Shown in pieces: positions 1 through 5,375 of a DNA stretch of 6,297 bases (the stretch's first letter is position 1; each line of letters begins with the position of its first letter). A program made the translations under genes and the position numbers. The notes below the pieces were generated by a model that searched no databases, was not told where the DNA came from, and saw nothing but the letters and a program-made list of their open reading frames with translations. Source of the stretch: Flavobacterium sp. (GTDB taxonomy: Bacteria; Bacteroidota; Bacteroidia; Flavobacteriales; Flavobacteriaceae); the NCBI RefSeq assembly GCF_030146175.1, contig NZ_JASLCE010000105.1, positions 1 to 6,297 of the forward strand. Reading direction: 5' to 3'.

Positions 1-554
1 TAAAACCGGGAGCTACAACAGTAGGTGAAATCCGTATCGTATACCAACAAGGTTGTTCTACATTGTTTAGCAACATGAATACTACTTTCGATGATGCAGG
101 ATTAAACTTAAACTGTTCTGGTATTAATACCGCTGGTAATGCTTACAAACCACTTAACACGTTAGACATCTTTAACGGACAAAGTTCTTTAGGAGCATGG
201 AGACTTGTTATTGCCGATTTAACTGTAGCAAACAGCGGAACTTTAAACAGTTTTGGTGTTAACATCTGTTCCAGAACGGTAACATTAGGTAGCGAAAGCT
301 TCGGATTACAAGATTTCAACATCTACCCGAACCCGAACAACGGAAACTTCAAAGTTTCATTTAACTCGAATTCAAGCAATGAGATTAAAGTGGTATTACA
401 TGACATCAGAGGTCGTGAAATTTTCAACCAATCGTATCAAAATGCAGGTTTATTCAACCAGGATATTCAGTTAAACAATGTTCAGTCTGGTATCTATATC
501 GTTTCTGTTCTTGACGGAGATCGTAAAGAAGTAAGAAAGATTGTTATCGAATAA
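1..554 (+). CDS. Secreted protein with P/Homo B domain and T9SS type A sorting domain (3' end only)
   Basis: The frame is open from base 3 to the TAA at 552-554, giving 183 visible residues with the N-terminus outside the window. Bases 3 to about 275 encode a beta-rich domain ending in a pattern typical of the proprotein convertase P (Homo B) domain: 'LDIFNGQSSLGAWRLVIADL', then 'GTLNSFGVNIC'. Three cysteines lie in this part. From about base 318, 'NIYPNPNNGNF' opens a T9SS type A sorting domain, which continues through 'GREIF' and 'SGIYIVSV' to the C-terminal 'KIVIE'. This signal directs export across the outer membrane through the type IX system, after which the tail is normally removed. 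In Bacteroidetes this pairing is common on secreted metalloproteases or subtilisin-like proteases, but the catalytic part is not visible, so enzyme class is only inferred. The TTG at 63 is an internal leucine codon, not a start. Domain calls are confident; the full product is unknown. Confidence 0.85.
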   Translation, partial: KPGATTVGEIRIVYQQGCSTLFSNMNTTFDDAGLNLNCSGINTAGNAYKPLNTLDIFNGQSSLGAWRLVIADLTVANSGTLNSFGVNICSRTVTLGSESFGLQDFNIYPNPNNGNFKVSFNSNSSNEIKVVLHDIRGREIFNQSYQNAGLFNQDIQLNNVQSGIYIVSVLDGDRKEVRKIVIE

Positions 555-573
555 GACAACATTCAATACAAAC

Positions 574-605
574 AAAAAAAGAGCCCCAAATGGGGCTCTT
601 TTTAT
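574..605. terminator. Bidirectional intrinsic terminator between convergent genes
   Basis: An A7 run (574-580) is followed by a GC-rich stem: gagcccca at 581-588 pairs with tggggctc at 591-598 around 'aa', or a four-base loop if the closing A-T pair opens. A run of five T's follows at 599-603. The T-run serves the plus-strand secreted-protein gene ending at 554. The A-run, read on the other strand, serves the minus-strand gene ending at 602. The hairpin's 3' tail overlaps that gene's stop codon (602-604). Confidence 0.88.
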
Positions 606-1120
606 TTTGCTAGGGTAGCTTTTACTTTTGTATACAGTTGCGGCACCTCATCCACTTTAAAATCGAGATCAAAGGCTATGTAATTTTCTTTTTGTGATAA
701 ATCCAGAGTCCCTTTGCCAACAGCAAAGTAACCGGCCTGACCACGGCAAAAACAATGTCTTCCAAACAACATCTTTACATTTTCCAATTGAACATCTTTT
801 AATTTAAGATCAAAAACACCATTATCAACTTCAAAGACAATCTCTTCCTTGTGTTGTCCATCCTCCAATCCTTCTTCCGTATTTCGATTGTATTCATAAA
901 TAATAACGGATTTATTATCGTTATCCACCAGCTGATAATACAACTTACCAATACCATCAATTTTTTTATCCATACCTTTATTTTTAAGCAATTGGATGGT
1001 ACATTTACCATCACTAGGACATTCGGAGGCGATTATAGTTGTCATATTACTTTTATTTGGATTAGCGGTATCGCAAAACGACATGGTTAACAATACCGGA
1101 ATAAGCAATAATTTTTTCAT
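602..1120 (-). CDS. Putative lipoprotein of unknown function
   Basis: A 172-residue protein of no recognised family. The N-terminus is a short basic stretch (MKK), then a hydrophobic run of about residues 4-15, then Cys16, so it resembles a bacterial lipoprotein signal. The residue before Cys16 is Phe, where Gly, Ala or Ser is usual, so lipidation is uncertain and ordinary secretion is possible. The mature part is acidic and probably beta-rich. It has two cysteine pairs: Cys34/Cys40 in 'ECPSDGKC' and Cys123/Cys125 in 'HCFCRG'. These could form disulphides in the periplasm or bind a metal; neither is shown. The ATG at 1118-1120 is chosen because the signal sequence begins there. It lies 40 nt downstream of pth on the same strand, with its own -7 box in the gap, and ends in the shared terminator. 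The signal peptide, codon use and position support it as a real gene; its role is unknown. Confidence 0.75.
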   Translation of the reverse strand: MKKLLLIPVLLTMSFCDTANPNKSNMTTIIASECPSDGKCTIQLLKNKGMDKKIDGIGKLYYQLVDNDNKSVIIYEYNRNTEEGLEDGQHKEEIVFEVDNGVFDLKLKDVQLENVKMLFGRHCFCRGQAGYFAVGKGTLDLSQKENYIAFDLDFKVDEVPQLYTKVKATLAK

Positions 1121-1143
1121 ACGTTAAATATTTAATGATCAAG

Positions 1144-1151
1144 CAAATATA
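1144..1151 (-). promoter_or_regulatory. Putative -7 promoter box for the lipoprotein gene
   Basis: The minus strand reads TATATTTG, matching the Bacteroidetes primary sigma factor -7 consensus TAnnTTTG. It lies about 23 nt upstream of the ATG at 1120, inside the 40-nt gap after pth. About 21 nt further upstream is a TTTT tract instead of a clean -33 TTTG, so the upstream element is weak. Transcription would start about 15-20 nt before the ATG. Confidence 0.5.
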
Positions 1152-1160
1152 CTAAAAGTA

Positions 1161-1784
1161 TTATTTCCCATTAAAAGTATTCATGGTGATGTCCAAACCT
1201 GACAAGGCAAAAGAACGAATTGACTCCACTGCAACATCCAGTCGCTCCGGAAGTTTACTCTTTTCTTCTTCGCTCCATTCTCCCAAGACATAATCGACCT
1301 GTTGTCCTTTTTTAAACTGATCACTAATACCAAATCGGAAACGCGGGTATTCAACTGAATTGAGTAACAACTGAATATTTTTAAGTCCGTTATGACCACC
1401 ATCGCTCCCTTTGGCTTTGATACGGATTGTCCCAAACGACAGGTTAAGATCGTCGGTAATCACAAATATATTTTCTTTAGCGATTTTTTCCTTATCCATC
1501 CAGTATTGAACGGCTTTACCACTCAGATTCATATAGGTATTCGGTTTGAGCAACAGCAAGGTACGTCCTTTTATTTTATATTCCGCCATAGTACCCAGTT
1601 TTACGGTTTCGAACGAAAGACCTTCCTTTTTTACCAGGTGATCCAAAACCTTAAACCCAATATTATGACGCGTATTGACATATTCTGCTCCTATATTTCC
1701 CAAGCCTACAATTAAAAACTTTTTCATCGGATCTGTATTTTCTTCTATTTCTTTTTTCCGGAATAACCAGTCAATTATTTTCAT
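1161..1784 (-). CDS. pth: Peptidyl-tRNA hydrolase (aminoacyl-tRNA hydrolase)
   Basis: Cytoplasmic enzyme that cleaves the ester bond of peptidyl-tRNAs dropped by ribosomes, recycling the tRNA. With the ATG at 1782-1784 the protein has 207 residues. The Pth signatures are present in order: 'GLGNIG' (Asn30), 'TRHNIGF' (His40, the catalytic histidine), 'PNTYMNLSG' (Asn86), 'TDDLNL' (Asp111) and 'GGHNGLK' (Asn132). These align with E. coli Asn10, His20, Asn68, Asp93 and Asn114, so the active site is complete. The family's usual N-terminus aligns with Met20 (base 1727, 'MKKFLIVGLGN'); the start used here adds 19 residues with an aromatic/basic then acidic character. A longer reading to 1814 is unlikely because it would pass through the promoter box at 1789-1796. 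The gene sits downstream of ctc, the same order as in B. subtilis ctc-spoVC, but a terminator separates the two. Identity is certain; the start is moderately sure. Confidence 0.95.
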   Translation of the reverse strand: MKIIDWLFRKKEIEENTDPMKKFLIVGLGNIGAEYVNTRHNIGFKVLDHLVKKEGLSFETVKLGTMAEYKIKGRTLLLLKPNTYMNLSGKAVQYWMDKEKIAKENIFVITDDLNLSFGTIRIKAKGSDGGHNGLKNIQLLLNSVEYPRFRFGISDQFKKGQQVDYVLGEWSEEEKSKLPERLDVAVESIRSFALSGLDITMNTFNGK

Positions 1785-1788
1785 GTTG

Positions 1789-1796
1789 CAAAAGTA
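1789..1796 (-). promoter_or_regulatory. Putative -7 promoter box for pth
   Basis: The minus strand reads TACTTTTG, a full match to TAnnTTTG. It ends only four bases before the ATG at 1784, so transcription from it would begin at or very near that ATG, giving a leaderless message or translation from the internal ATG at 1727 with a leader of about 55 nt. TTG-like sequence lies about 15 nt upstream, slightly closer than usual for the -33 element. Its place just after the ctc terminator supports a separate pth promoter. Confidence 0.5.
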
Positions 1797-1843
1797 AACT
1801 ATTTCCAAACGCAATCACACCCTGACTACCCGGCTATAGGCAT

Positions 1844-1873
1844 AAAAAAAGCACCGGGGATTCCGGTGCTTTT
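1844..1873 (-). terminator. Intrinsic terminator downstream of ctc
   Basis: A perfect 7-bp GC-rich stem pairs gcaccgg (1851-1857) with ccggtgc (1863-1869) around the five-base loop 'ggatt'. A-T pairs extend it on both sides. On the minus strand the run at 1844-1850 reads as seven U's, placing a termination signal 21 nt after the ctc stop. It should separate the prs-ctc transcript from pth. Confidence 0.85.
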
Positions 1874-1893
1874 CAAGTATTTGAAAAATAAAA

Positions 1894-2505
1894 TTATTTT
1901 TTCTTTCCTTTTGCTGGTGCTTTTGCAGCTTTTGCAGCTTCCTGAGCAGCTTTCATAGCAGCACGTGAAATTCTCACCTGACATACTACTGTATTGTCCG
2001 GGTGTAATAAACGGTAGTTGTTTGTAGGTAATTTAGTTACATACAATTTGTTACCCATTTCTAATTCAGTGATATCTGCTTCAACGAAATCAGGTAGGTT
2101 AGCAGGTAAAGCTCTTACTTTAAGTTTACGTTGGTTTAAACGTAAAACACCTCCGGCCATAACACCTTTAGAGTTACCAACGATTTTCACAGGAACTTCC
2201 ATAGTGATTTCTCTGTCTTCGTGTAACTGATAGAAATCGATGTGTAAAATTTTGTCAGATACCGGGTGAACCTGGATATCTTGTAAAATAGCGTTGAAAG
2301 TTTTACCATTTTCCAATTCAACTACAACAGTGTGTACGTTTGGAGTGTAAACTAAACTTTTAAACGCTTTTTCTTCTGCGTTAAAATGTACTGGTTGTTC
2401 TCCTCCGTATAACACGCAAGGAACCATTCCAGCATTACGTGCCGCTTTCGTTGCCGATTTGCCCACGCTTTCTCTTTCAGATCCTTTGATCGTAATTGAT
2501 TTCAT
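1894..2505 (-). CDS. rplY: 50S ribosomal protein bL25, general stress protein Ctc type
   Basis: The bL25 family binds 5S rRNA on the large ribosomal subunit; the two-domain form is called Ctc or TL5. This protein has 203 residues, the long form. Residues 1 to about 94 are the 5S rRNA-binding domain, with '[13 protein letters not shown]' (23-35) and the family signature '[20 protein letters not shown]' (75-94). Residues about 98-180 form the second beta domain, with '[18 protein letters not shown]' (104-121). The tail from about residue 182 is almost only Ala, Lys and Pro, ends in four lysines interrupted by glycine, and is probably disordered and rRNA-contacting. The start '[11 protein letters not shown]' matches the family N-terminus. 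It follows prs by 31 nt with no terminator, so the two are likely co-transcribed, and a hairpin ends the unit after ctc. The symbol ctc is equally used. Confidence 0.95.
   Translation of the reverse strand: MKSITIKGSERESVGKSATKAARNAGMVPCVLYGGEQPVHFNAEEKAFKSLVYTPNVHTVVVELENGKTFNAILQDIQVHPVSDKILHIDFYQLHEDREITMEVPVKIVGNSKGVMAGGVLRLNQRKLKVRALPANLPDFVEADITELEMGNKLYVTKLPTNNYRLLHPDNTVVCQVRISRAAMKAAQEAAKAAKAPAKGKKK
1921..1938. repeat. Two tandem copies of a 9-bp unit in the ctc tail
   Basis: ttttgcagc occurs twice back to back (1921-1929 and 1930-1938). On the coding strand it encodes Ala-Ala-Lys twice in the C-terminal low-complexity tail of bL25. Because the unit is a multiple of three, copy-number change would not shift the frame. 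Confidence 0.8.
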
Positions 2506-2536
2506 TTTGAAATATAATTAAATTAATAAAAAATTC

Positions 2537-3478
2537 TTAAACAATAAATTTGCTGCTGATCGAATTATTATTGTGTACCATGTGCATTACATCGGCAAAT
2601 AATTCGGCACAGCTCACCACTCTGATTTTCGGGCTTGATTTTTTCAACGGTATGGAATCCGTAACAATCAATTCCTCAATTTTGGAGTTCTCTATTTTCT
2701 GGTAAGCATCACCTGATAAAATAGCATGCGTACAGATTGCACGAACACTCAGGGCCCCTCTTTCCATCATCATATCAGCTGCTTTTGCAAGCGTCCCTCC
2801 GGTATCGATCATATCGTCCACCAGAATCACATTTCTTCCGGTAACATCTCCGATCAATTCCATAGTATCGATCACGTTAGCCTGTTTTCTTTGTTTGTAA
2901 CAAATTACCACATCCGACTCCAGGAATTTCGAGTATGCATAAGCACGTTTCGATCCACCCATATCCGGCGAAGCAATTGTTAATTTATCCAGGTTCAGAC
3001 TTCTTACATATGGCAAGAAAATAGTCGACGCAAACAAATGGTCAACCGGCTTTTCAAAAAAGCCCTGAATCTGATCGGCATGTAAATCCATCGTCATAAT
3101 TCGGGTAGCTCCCGCCGCTTCGATCAGTTTTGCCACCAATTTTGCCCCTATCGGTACTCTTGGTTTATCTTTCCGATCCTGACGCGCCCATCCGAAATAT
3201 GGAATTACCGCTGTAATGTGTCGCGCCGAAGCTCTTTTAGCCGCATCGATCATCAATAAAAGTTCCATCAGATTGTCGGAACTCGGAAATGTCGAGCAAA
3301 CTAAAAACACACGTAATCCGCGTATTGACTCTTCAAAAGACGGCTGGAATTCTCCATCGCTGTATTTTGAAATTGTAACTTTACCCAGCGCCACACCGTA
3401 GTGTTTTGCTATCTGTTCAGCAAGATATTCACTTTGAGAACATGCAAATATCTTTGCTTCCGGTTCTATATGTGACAT
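2537..3478 (-). CDS. prs: Ribose-phosphate pyrophosphokinase (PRPP synthetase)
   Basis: Cytoplasmic enzyme that transfers pyrophosphate from ATP to ribose 5-phosphate to give PRPP, the precursor of purine, pyrimidine, NAD, histidine and tryptophan synthesis. The 313 residues match the class I bacterial length. Visible motifs in order: 'YSDGEFQP' (39-46); 'PYFGWARQDRKDKPR' (93-107), the ATP-binding and catalytic flexible loop; 'MDLHADQIQGFF' (130-141), with His133 at the metal/ATP site; 'SPDMGG' (170-175); and 'ILVDDMIDTGGTL' (218-230), the PRPP/ribose-phosphate loop. The flexible loop has the same spacing as the Bacillus form. The start 'MSHIEPEAKIFACSQS' is the usual one in Bacteroidetes relatives. 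It is the first gene of the prs-ctc unit, with a -7 box about 52 nt upstream, and is divergent from the tRNA-Leu gene. Nothing suggests damage or transfer. Confidence 0.97.
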   Translation of the reverse strand: MSHIEPEAKIFACSQSEYLAEQIAKHYGVALGKVTISKYSDGEFQPSFEESIRGLRVFLVCSTFPSSDNLMELLLMIDAAKRASARHITAVIPYFGWARQDRKDKPRVPIGAKLVAKLIEAAGATRIMTMDLHADQIQGFFEKPVDHLFASTIFLPYVRSLNLDKLTIASPDMGGSKRAYAYSKFLESDVVICYKQRKQANVIDTMELIGDVTGRNVILVDDMIDTGGTLAKAADMMMERGALSVRAICTHAILSGDAYQKIENSKIEELIVTDSIPLKKSSPKIRVVSCAELFADVMHMVHNNNSISSKFIV

Positions 3479-3529
3479 TTTAATTCGTTGTTTAGTAGTT
3501 AGTTAGTGTTGTCGTGTTTAAACGAGGTG

Positions 3530-3537
3530 CAAATTTA
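3530..3537 (-). promoter_or_regulatory. Putative -7 promoter box for prs-ctc
   Basis: The minus strand reads TAAATTTG, matching TAnnTTTG. It would give a leader of roughly 45 nt before the prs ATG at 3478. Eighteen bases upstream is TTTA, one mismatch from the -33 TTTG. Confidence 0.6.
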
Positions 3538-3578
3538 GAAATTAAATTCCACACTTAAAGAATATTTTCCTTTATTTT

Positions 3579-3611
3579 TTTGATTATTTCTAATTTTTTT
3601 ATTTACATTTG
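3579..3611 (+). promoter_or_regulatory. Putative promoter of tRNA-Leu (-33 TTTG, -7 TACATTTG)
   Basis: TTTG at 3579-3582 and TACATTTG at 3604-3611 are separated by 21 nt, within the Bacteroidetes spacing range, and both match their consensus. The intervening DNA is almost pure A/T. Transcription would begin about 25 nt before the mature tRNA. This is the best-formed promoter in the window. Confidence 0.72.
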
Positions 3612-3641
3612 CAACCACAATTGACAACCAGTTGTCCACAA

Positions 3642-3721
3642 GCCTAGGTGGCGGAATTGGTAGACGCGCACGACTCAAACTCGTGTACTTCGGTGTGTGG
3701 GTTCGATTCCCACCCTAGGTA
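3642..3721 (+). tRNA. tRNA-Leu, anticodon CAA
   Basis: The cloverleaf can be folded by eye. Acceptor arms gcctagg (3642-3648) and cctaggt (3714-3720) form seven pairs, the first a G-U wobble, with discriminator A at 3721. The D arm is gcg/cgc (3651-3653 with 3665-3667). The anticodon stem cacga/tcgtg (3669-3673 with 3681-3685) is perfect, with loop CTCAAAC and anticodon CAA at 3676-3678, reading UUG codons. The T arm gtggg/cccac (3697-3701 with 3709-3713) carries loop TTCGATT. The variable region (3686-3696) is 11 nt and can form a small stem capped by TTCG, which is short for a class II tRNA. The 3' CCA is not encoded, as is common in this phylum. It has its own promoter and terminator, so it is a single-gene unit. 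Confidence 0.95.
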
Positions 3722-3722
3722 C

Positions 3723-3756
3723 AAAAAGCTCCAAACGATGTTTGGAGCTTTTTTAT
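3723..3756 (+). terminator. Intrinsic terminator of tRNA-Leu
   Basis: A 10-bp perfect stem pairs agctccaaac (3727-3736) with gtttggagct (3740-3749) around loop GAT. It is flanked by an A-run at 3723-3727 and a T-run through 3754. It begins one base after the mature tRNA's 3' end. Confidence 0.92.
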
Positions 3757-3856
3757 TTAGCATCCATACCAAGTCACAAAACCCAGCTCCGACCTTTCGC
3801 TACAAAATACAAACAGCCACTTTTCTTACTCCTTTCAATAAAAGTAGATAATGAAT

Positions 3857-3878
3857 TAACAATTAAAACATTGTTAAA
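3857..3878. promoter_or_regulatory. Perfect dyad, candidate operator or activator site for the efflux operon
   Basis: ttaacaat (3857-3864) and attgttaa (3871-3878) are exact reverse complements separated by six bases. The centre lies about 50 bp upstream of the start predicted from the -7 box at 3904-3911, a position more typical of an activator than of a repressor. A further GTTAAA at 3891-3896 repeats GTTAAA at 3874-3879 in direct orientation, 17 bp away. The symmetric structure is plain; protein binding is inferred. Confidence 0.45.
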
Positions 3879-3903
3879 TCAGCAATACAGTTAAAATATT
3901 GAT

Positions 3904-3911
3904 TATATTTG
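3904..3911 (+). promoter_or_regulatory. Putative -7 promoter box for the tolC-macA-like operon
   Basis: TATATTTG matches TAnnTTTG. No TTTG is found at the expected -33 distance; the nearest TTG (3872-3874) is 29 nt upstream and lies inside the dyad. A poor -33 element with an upstream dyad would suit a promoter that needs an activator. The message would have a leader of about 105 nt. Confidence 0.5.
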
Positions 3912-4024
3912 ACACACCTTATTTCGCAAACAAGATTTTCCGATTTAAAAAGAACCTCTATTGATTGATAATAAGCTAATCCAGACTTAATTTATTTTTT
4001 CAGAATTTAAATTAGAGTACATGT

Positions 4025-5365
4025 ATGAAATCATTTATCATTAACAGTTTTACTGTAATTTCGATTTGTCATACGTTTCATATTCAAGCTCAGAATATAC
4101 AAAAAGAGCAACTCCCTTCGGTCTGGAATCTGGAACAATGCATTTCCTATTCCAAAGAAAACAACATACAAATAAACACGTTGCGACTGACCGAAAAATC
4201 CACCGAACAGGATTTACTACAAGCCAAAGCGGCAAAATTCCCAAGCCTTTCCGGTAGCGCCTCACAAAGCTATACCAATGCTAAAAATGCCGATTTAGTT
4301 GTAGGCGGTTTTCAAACACAAGCCACTTTTGCCGGAAATTACTCCTTGGGTTCATCGGTGACATTGTATAACGGCGGTTACCTAAACAATGATGTCAAAC
4401 AAAAAAAGCTATTGATCGAAACCGCAAAATACAATGCCGAAGCAGCCGAAAATGAGATTGCATTACAAATTACTCAAGCCTATCTGACCGTTTTACTAAC
4501 AAAAGAAAACAGCACCTATTTAAGCGAAATTGCAACCACCTCCGAAGCACAACTAAAATTAGGCGAGTTAAAATATAACGCGGGAAGCATTGCCAAAAAA
4601 GATCTGGTACAGTTAAAAGCACAATTAGCCACCGACAACTACAACCTCATCAACTCACAAAATAGTGAAAAACAAAACACATTAACCCTAAAACAATTAC
4701 TACAACTTCCATCGGGCTATAATTTGGTTATTCAGAAACCCGATACATTGATCACAATTTTACCCGTGGTCGATTTAGCGGAAGCGCAAAAAATAGCCTT
4801 AGAGCAACGGCCCGAAGTAAAAAGTAGTCAGCTGGCTACCGAAAGTGCCGCATTGGATTTACAAAAATCGAAAGCCGGTTTTCAACCTACTCTAAGCGCA
4901 AGCGGAACCCTGGCTTCCGGGTATTCCGACAACCAGCAAATTGCCTACGCAACGCAATTGGACAATAATTTTTACCAACGATTAGGGCTATCGCTTTCCA
5001 TCCCGATTTTTAACAACCGAATTGCAAAGACCAATGTTGAAAAATCCAAGATTGCTATTGACCAGTCCAAATTAAATCTGACCAATACTGAAACAGTACT
5101 ATCCCAACAGGTTGAACAAGCCTATATCAGCGCACTCAATGCTCAATCCCAGTATTCGGCCGCCAAAGAACAGATGGATGCCAACAAAGAAAACTATCGG
5201 ATTGCAAACGAACAATTGCGCTTGGGCGGTATCAGTACCGTTGATTACTTATTACAAAAGAACCTGTATGTGCAGGCCTTTCAAAATTTTATACAGGCAA
5301 AATTCAATGCCGTAGTGAGCTTAAAAATATACGACTTCTATAAAGGGGAACCGATCAAACTCTAA
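4025..5365 (+). CDS. TolC-family outer-membrane efflux channel
   Basis: Forms the trimeric outer-membrane channel of a tripartite pump, the exit duct for substrates passed on by an inner-membrane transporter and a periplasmic adaptor. The 446 residues fit the family. Residues 1 to about 22 look like a Sec signal peptide with likely cleavage near 'IQA|QN', although His16 and His19 weaken the hydrophobic core. 'VWNLEQCISYSKENN' (33-47) is the usual Bacteroidetes N-terminal motif of the mature protein. Two outer-membrane efflux repeats follow, about 40-220 and 245-440, each mixing long helices with a beta-barrel segment ('SGSASQSYTN' and the glycine- and serine-rich stretch near 290-335, ending 'LSIPIFNN'). 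The C-terminal 'GGISTVDYLLQKN' is also typical. An in-frame TAG at 4013-4015 fixes the ATG at 4025; there is no Shine-Dalgarno sequence. The adaptor gene follows 10 nt later, so they form an operon. The transported substrate cannot be told. Confidence 0.93.
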   Translation: MKSFIINSFTVISICHTFHIQAQNIQKEQLPSVWNLEQCISYSKENNIQINTLRLTEKSTEQDLLQAKAAKFPSLSGSASQSYTNAKNADLVVGGFQTQATFAGNYSLGSSVTLYNGGYLNNDVKQKKLLIETAKYNAEAAENEIALQITQAYLTVLLTKENSTYLSEIATTSEAQLKLGELKYNAGSIAKKDLVQLKAQLATDNYNLINSQNSEKQNTLTLKQLLQLPSGYNLVIQKPDTLITILPVVDLAEAQKIALEQRPEVKSSQLATESAALDLQKSKAGFQPTLSASGTLASGYSDNQQIAYATQLDNNFYQRLGLSLSIPIFNNRIAKTNVEKSKIAIDQSKLNLTNTETVLSQQVEQAYISALNAQSQYSAAKEQMDANKENYRIANEQLRLGGISTVDYLLQKNLYVQAFQNFIQAKFNAVVSLKIYDFYKGEPIKL

Positions 5366-5375
5366 AAAAAGCACC

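Larger units (their letters stand above)
3722..4024. other. Intergenic region between tRNA-Leu and the efflux operon
   Basis: These 303 bases hold the tRNA terminator at their left end, then about 100 bases (3757-3856) in which I see no gene or site, then a perfect dyad (3857-3878), a -7 box (3904-3911) and an untranslated leader of roughly 105-110 nt before the TolC-family start. Reading frames that enter from the tRNA are not credible genes. Confidence 0.7.

Noticed and set aside
1392..1715. Antisense frame over pth
   Set aside because: It lies wholly inside a well-supported gene on the other strand, has no recognisable domain, and has no promoter or initiation signal.
2509..2516. Near-match to a -7 box (TATATTTC, minus strand) just before ctc
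   Set aside because: It misses the final G and lies too close to the ctc start. Without a terminator after prs, co-transcription is the simpler reading.
3819..3846. Inverted repeat acttttN16aaaagt in the intergenic region
   Set aside because: Six-base, A/T-rich arms this far apart are expected by chance in DNA of this composition, and nothing about the position singles them out.
3648..3851. Plus-strand reading frame starting inside the tRNA-Leu gene (MAELVDAHDS...)
   Set aside because: The first third is a translation of the tRNA itself, a well-known source of spurious database proteins, and it then runs through the terminator. The overlapping frame at 3697-3894 fails for the same reason.
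4050..4265. Overlapping frames on both strands near the start of the TolC-family gene
   Set aside because: They are shadows of the channel gene, whose signal peptide and N-terminal motif are in the 4025 frame.
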